A stretch of 64,000 nt of DNA from Nonomuraea guangzhouensis (GTDB taxonomy: Bacteria; Actinomycetota; Actinomycetes; Streptosporangiales; Streptosporangiaceae): assembly GCF_019396345.1 (NCBI RefSeq), contig NZ_JAHKRM010000002.1, forward strand, positions 186,001 to 250,000. The letters are read 5' to 3'. The notes beneath the pieces were generated by a model, which worked only from the letters and a program-made list of their open reading frames with translations, was not told where the DNA came from and did no database searches. The position numbers and the translations under genes are program-made. Shown one piece after another: positions 60,167-64,000 of this stretch; within the stretch, counting starts at the first letter, position 1, and each line of letters opens with the position of its first letter.

Positions 60167-61110
60167 GTAGGCGTGTTTTCCTTGGTGGTGACGTGTGCGA
60201 CGGCCTCATCCCAGGTGGGCTGGGCCGTGGTGCCGCCGGGGGCGCGGGTGGACAGGGCGCCGCAGACGGCGGCGAACTCCAGGGCGCGGTCGGGGAGCAG
60301 GCCGTTCAGGGTCGCGGCGATGAAGCCGGCGTCGAAGCTGTCGCCCGCGCCCACGGCGTCCACCGGCGTCACGGTGATGCCGCCGGTGGTGACGAGCCTG
60401 TCCCCGTCGTGGCAGAGGGCGCCGTCCGCGCCGTTCTTGACGGCCACCAGCGGGCCGCGCGCGGCGAGCGCGGCGGCGACCGCTTCCAGGGAGCCCCCGG
60501 CGTCACCCGCGAGGTGGCGCGCCTCGTGGGCGTTGGGCAACAGGATGTCGAGCTCCGCGAGTACGGCCGACAGCCCGTCCGGATCCCACAGTCCGGCGGG
60601 GTCGTCGTTGGTGTCGAGCGAGGTGGTGGCGCCGTGGGCCCGAGCCGTGCGCAGCAGGCCGGGCAGCGCCTTGGCGAGTCCCGGCATCAGGAAGTAGGAG
60701 GCGAAGTGCACGTGCCTGGTGGCGGCGAGCAGTGACTCGGGGACGTCGTCGCCACCGGTGGCGGCGAGGGTGCCGGGAGCGGTCAGGATCGCGCGATCGC
60801 CGTCGCGGGTCAGCACGACGGTGAGCGGGGTGGACAGCTCCGGGTCCACCCGCAGCGCCGCGGTGTCGACCCCGCGGGCGTTCAGGGCGGCGCGGACGTA
60901 GCGGCCGGCGTCGTCGTCGCCGACGCGCCCGGCGAACGCGACGCGCAATCCCAGACGCGCGGCTCCGCAGGCCATGATCGCCGCGGAGCCGCCGAGGGTG
61001 AGCGCACCGCCGCCGACGAGCTGTTCGCGCTGCTCGAAGGCGAGCGGAGCGTCCAGTGGGCCGAGGATGACATCGGGGTTGGCGTCCCCGGCAACGAGCA
61101 GGTCGAACAT
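60163..61110 (-). CDS. PfkB-family carbohydrate kinase
   Basis: The 315-residue kinase has the N-terminal VAGDANPDVILG and GGSAAIMACGAARLG, and the C-terminal anion-hole motif DAVGAGDSFDAGFIA with the catalytic Asp. It should phosphorylate a sugar released inside the cell by the GH4 enzyme. It lies between the permeases and the glycosidase. Confidence 0.9.
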   Translation of the reverse strand: MFDLLVAGDANPDVILGPLDAPLAFEQREQLVGGGALTLGGSAAIMACGAARLGLRVAFAGRVGDDDAGRYVRAALNARGVDTAALRVDPELSTPLTVVLTRDGDRAILTAPGTLAATGGDDVPESLLAATRHVHFASYFLMPGLAKALPGLLRTARAHGATTSLDTNDDPAGLWDPDGLSAVLAELDILLPNAHEARHLAGDAGGSLEAVAAALAARGPLVAVKNGADGALCHDGDRLVTTGGITVTPVDAVGAGDSFDAGFIAATLNGLLPDRALEFAAVCGALSTRAPGGTTAQPTWDEAVAHVTTKENTPT

Positions 61111-61134
61111 CGGTTTCCTGTAGATCGAGGGGTT

Positions 61135-62013
61135 TCAGCCCTTGAGGCCGCTGGAGGTGATGGACCGGATGAACGACTTCTGCGCGCCGATGAAGGCGAG
61201 CAGCACCGGCAGCACCGTGATGAGGTTCCCGGCCATGACCGCCGCCCACTGGGTGTGGTGCCGGCCCTGGAAGTTGGCCAGCCCCAGTTGCAGGGTGTAC
61301 TGGGTGTCGTGGCTGATGGCGATCAGCGGCCAGGTCAGATCGTTCCAGGTGGTGAGGAACGTCAGGATCGCCACGGTGCTCAGCGCGGGCCGCGACAGCG
61401 GCAGCACGATGCGGAACAGCACCCGCAGCCTCGTGCACCCGTCCATCCAGGCGGCCTCCTCCAGTTCCCTGGGCAGCGAGAGGAAGAACTGCCGCAGCAG
61501 GAACACGGCGAACGGCGTGACCAGCGACGGCACGATCAACGCGCCCAGCGAGTCGATGAGCCCGAGGCTCTTCATGACCAGGAACGTCGGGATCATCGTC
61601 AGCTGGAACGGGATCGCCATCGTGGCCAGCATCAGCACCAGAAGGGTGCGGGAGCCGAAGAACCGCATGCGGGCGAACGCGTAGCCGCCGAGCGAGCCGA
61701 ACACCAGGTTGGACACGACCGCGACACCGGAGACGATCAGCGAGTTGAGGAACCAGCGCGGGAACAGGGCGTTGTTGAGCACGTACCGGAAACCGCCCAG
61801 GTTGATCCCCGAGGGCCACAGCGCGGGCGGGAACCGGTTGATCTCCGCGTTGCTCATCACGGAGCTGAGCACCAGCCAGATCAGCGGGATCGCGAAGATC
61901 AGCGCGAGCGGTGCCAGGAGCAGGTGCCAGGCGCTGAACGGCAGCCGCGCGCGGCTCTTCCGGTTCACGCCCGCGTGCGCGGCCCGACGCTGGGTGGTGG
62001 CGGTCGCCGTCAT
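61135..62013 (-). CDS. CUT1 sugar ABC transporter permease, MalG type
   Basis: The 292-residue permease has six helices and the EAA loop EEAAWMDGCTRLRVLFRIVLP. Its ATG overlaps the end of the MalF-type gene by 4 nt. The PfkB kinase gene follows after 24 nt. Confidence 0.9.
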   Translation of the reverse strand: MTATATTQRRAAHAGVNRKSRARLPFSAWHLLLAPLALIFAIPLIWLVLSSVMSNAEINRFPPALWPSGINLGGFRYVLNNALFPRWFLNSLIVSGVAVVSNLVFGSLGGYAFARMRFFGSRTLLVLMLATMAIPFQLTMIPTFLVMKSLGLIDSLGALIVPSLVTPFAVFLLRQFFLSLPRELEEAAWMDGCTRLRVLFRIVLPLSRPALSTVAILTFLTTWNDLTWPLIAISHDTQYTLQLGLANFQGRHHTQWAAVMAGNLITVLPVLLAFIGAQKSFIRSITSSGLKG

Positions 62014-62960
62014 CGGGTGGCTCCTTCGAGGCGATTGCGCTCACGGCCCCGGACCACGCGCAACCCGGCGGCGATCACGAACAGGGCCACGGCCAGGACA
62101 TAAGCGGCGGCGGCTCCATAACCGGCCGTGAAGTTCTTGAACGCCTGCTCCCAGATGAAGTAGACGATCACCGTGGTGGCGCCGAGCGGGCCGCCCTTGG
62201 TGGTCACGTACACCAGGTCGAAGACCTGCAGGGCGTTGATGGTCTGCCACAGCACCAGGAACACGCTGACCGGCGTGAGCGTGGGCAGGGTGACGTGGCG
62301 CAGCAGGTGCCATCGCCCGGCGCCGTCCAGCCGCGCCGCCTCGATCAGCGGCTGCGGTACGTCCTGGAGGGCCGCGAGATACACCACCACGCAGAACCCG
62401 AGTCCGCTCCACAGGCTGATCGCGACCAGCACGAGCAGGGCCTGGGCCGGGTCGGTGAAGAACTTCTGGGGCGAGACGCCGAACCAGTGCAGCACCGCGT
62501 TCGCCGCCCCGAACTGCGGGTCGAGGATGAAGGAGAACAGCGTCCCCTGGGCGGTGGCCGAGATGACGAACGGCACGACGAACAGCGTGCGGTACAGGCC
62601 GACCAGCCTGATCCGCCGGTTCAGCACCAGCGCGAGCCCCAGTCCCAGCACGATGCTGAGCGGGACGTACAGCGCCGTGTAGACCAGCGTGTTGCGGACG
62701 GCCTCACTGAAGTGCGGGTCCTTGGTCAGCGCGTAGTAGTTGTCCAGTCCCACCCAGCGGCTGGGCGTGACCAGGTCGTCGGCCTGGAAGGACAGCAGGA
62801 ACGACCAGACCGTGGGCACGATGCTGAGCCCGAGGATGATCAGGACGGCCGGGGAGATGAACGACCAGGCGGTCGCGGACTCCCGGCGCCGGGCCTGGCG
62901 CCGGGCCCGTTGCCGCAGGTCGTGGCCGGAGATGGTGATGGGTGTGGGCACAGGAGACAT
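62010..62960 (-). CDS. CUT1 sugar ABC transporter permease, MalF type
   Basis: The 316-residue permease starts at ATG 62958-62960 behind GAGGAG. A basic N-terminal tail (RQRARRQARRR) precedes six helices and the EAA loop IEAARLDGAGRWHLLRHVTLP. It starts 10 nt after the binding-protein gene. Confidence 0.9.
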   Translation of the reverse strand: MSPVPTPITISGHDLRQRARRQARRRESATAWSFISPAVLIILGLSIVPTVWSFLLSFQADDLVTPSRWVGLDNYYALTKDPHFSEAVRNTLVYTALYVPLSIVLGLGLALVLNRRIRLVGLYRTLFVVPFVISATAQGTLFSFILDPQFGAANAVLHWFGVSPQKFFTDPAQALLVLVAISLWSGLGFCVVVYLAALQDVPQPLIEAARLDGAGRWHLLRHVTLPTLTPVSVFLVLWQTINALQVFDLVYVTTKGGPLGATTVIVYFIWEQAFKNFTAGYGAAAAYVLAVALFVIAAGLRVVRGRERNRLEGATR

Positions 62961-62970
62961 GCGACGCTCC

Positions 62971-64000
62971 TCAGCGCGGTATGAGCAGGGCGGCGTTGGC
63001 CGCGTCGGCACACTCGCGCAGCGCTTCGGCGGGGGTGCTCTTGCCGAGCAGGACGGCGACGACGGCCTGCCCGAGCGCCTGGGATATCTGCGGATAGGCG
63101 GGGTGCGTGGGGCGGACCCGGGCCGTCTCCAGCGACTTGACGAACACCGGCAGGCCCGGAGCGTCCGCCTCCTGCTTCTTCCAGGCGGGCAGTTGCTGGG
63201 TGGGACGGCTCAGCGGCATGCTGCCCGCCTCCACGTCCCAGCGCACGTCCTGGGCGGGCTGCATGAGCCAGGTCAGGAAGGTGCGGGCGGCCCGCACGCG
63301 CGTCTCGCCGTTGTCGAACATGGTCCAGGTGTCGGGACCCGAGATCGTCATCGGCCGCCCGCTGAAGCTGGGCAGCGGCACGACCTCATAGTCGATCTTG
63401 GCATCCACGATGTCGGGCAGCTGCCACGGGCCCGTGACGACCATCCCCATCCGGCCGCCCAGGAACACCTGGTACATCTGCTCGCTGCCGGGCTTGGGGT
63501 CGATGTAGACGCTCGCGTCCTTCGCGAGCGCCTCCACCACCTGCAACGCCTGCGCGCCAGTGTCGGCGAACCCGATGCCGCGCCCGTCCTTGGCGACCAC
63601 GTCGCCGCCCAGGTCCCAGATCAGCGGCCACATCCGCCAGACCGTGTCCTCGTCCGCCGCGCCCGGCCAGCCGGTGCCGAACCGGCCGCTGCCGGCGTCG
63701 GTCAGCTTCTTGGCCGTCTCGATGAACTCCGGCCACTTCCAGCCCGCCTGGGGCAGAGGCACCCCCGCGTCGCGGAACACCTTCTTGTTGCAGACCACGG
63801 CGAGCGAGTCGAGCACCGCCGGAGCCGCGCGGACCTGGCCGTTGATCGTGACGGCGGCCCGCGCCGGCGCCCAGAAGTCGTTCCACGGCGTGGGACCGGA
63901 CTCGACCATGCTGGTCAGATCCACCACCTGCGGGCTGCGCGCGACGTTGGCCAGGTCCGATCCGAAGATGTAGGCGATGTCGGGGTAGGAGCCGGACGCG
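62971..64000 (-). CDS. CUT1 sugar ABC transporter solute-binding protein (5' partial)
   Basis: The frame is open to the right edge of the window, with upstream codons still family-like (SYPDIAYIFGSDLANVA), so the signal peptide and N-terminal lobe start lie outside. Visible motifs are DSLAVVCNKKVFRDAGVPLP, GGRMGMVVTGPWQLPDI and MPLSRP near the end, typical of family 1 sugar-binding proteins. It is the first gene of the operon with the two permeases, a PfkB kinase and a GH4 glycosidase, and should bind a glycoside. Confidence 0.9.
   Translation of the reverse strand, partial: ASGSYPDIAYIFGSDLANVARSPQVVDLTSMVESGPTPWNDFWAPARAAVTINGQVRAAPAVLDSLAVVCNKKVFRDAGVPLPQAGWKWPEFIETAKKLTDAGSGRFGTGWPGAADEDTVWRMWPLIWDLGGDVVAKDGRGIGFADTGAQALQVVEALAKDASVYIDPKPGSEQMYQVFLGGRMGMVVTGPWQLPDIVDAKIDYEVVPLPSFSGRPMTISGPDTWTMFDNGETRVRAARTFLTWLMQPAQDVRWDVEAGSMPLSRPTQQLPAWKKQEADAPGLPVFVKSLETARVRPTHPAYPQISQALGQAVVAVLLGKSTPAEALRECADAANAALLIPR

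Overview
The window is high-GC DNA (roughly 70 percent) with GTG starts, many 4-nt ATGA overlaps and typical filamentous-actinomycete gene families: a SigE-type ECF sigma factor, a PASTA kinase, GH15 glucodextranase, MmyB-type XRE regulators, a family 2B encapsulin with 2-methylisoborneol genes, and a DevS-type kinase. A member of the Streptosporangiaceae (for example Nonomuraea) or a related family fits best, but this is judged from gene content and not tested by phylogeny. No rRNA, tRNA, CRISPR array or intact insertion sequence was seen.

Left part (1-20 kb). A partial FAD dehydrogenase is followed by a sigma/anti-sigma pair and a small secreted protein. A tightly coupled + strand operon (about 4.2-13.5 kb) then encodes a UDP-xylose-synthase-like decarboxylase, an NTF2-like protein, two CapK/PaaK-like adenylate-forming enzymes, a membrane GT2 glycosyltransferase, an ATP-grasp enzyme, an unknown membrane protein, a Wzx-like flippase and a GalE-like epimerase. 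It looks like an undescribed lipid-linked glycan assembly and decoration system. Its first gene is preceded by a 16-codon upstream ORF with a strong ribosome binding site. A rare TTA codon sits next to that ORF's stop, and more TTA codons lie in the first and third genes. A PASTA kinase, a DUF418 membrane protein and a secreted GH15 glucodextranase follow.

Middle (20-36 kb). A TetR/MFS efflux pair shares a 44-bp palindrome. Two paralogous MmyB-type regulators each face a divergent gene (a cyclophilin-like lipoprotein, an alcohol dehydrogenase). A Bcr/CflA-type exporter with its own 12-codon leader ORF lies between them, and a degenerate short-chain dehydrogenase tail sits beside the second regulator. 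A MocR regulator and a 1769-residue secreted RHS protein follow. The RHS protein stops at the end of the RHS core and carries no toxin domain; a secreted Cys/Lys-rich protein lies directly upstream of it.

Central-right (35.6-46 kb). A FAH-family enzyme and a six-gene operon (FadR regulator, enoyl-CoA hydratase, CaiB CoA-transferase, a signal-less solute-binding-protein homologue, SDR, DUF4432 aldose epimerase) diverge from a perfect double operator, suggesting a sugar-acid catabolic pathway. Next comes the 2-methylisoborneol operon: a family 2B encapsulin shell with an inserted cyclic-nucleotide-binding domain, 2-methylisoborneol synthase (the expected cargo) and geranyl diphosphate methyltransferase. 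I regard this as the most notable recognised system.

Right part (46-64 kb). A LacI regulator faces a CUT1 ABC transporter plus nucleoside hydrolase operon. Housekeeping and redox genes follow (PPOX, ArsR, LLM oxidoreductase, GNAT, phosphoesterase, XdhC-like). A dormancy-type cluster contains a PPOX, a DevS-like kinase, an Acg-like nitroreductase and PPK2, with two DosR/DevR-like boxes. The window ends in a CUT1 sugar ABC operon with a PfkB kinase and a GH4 glycosidase; the binding protein runs off the right edge.
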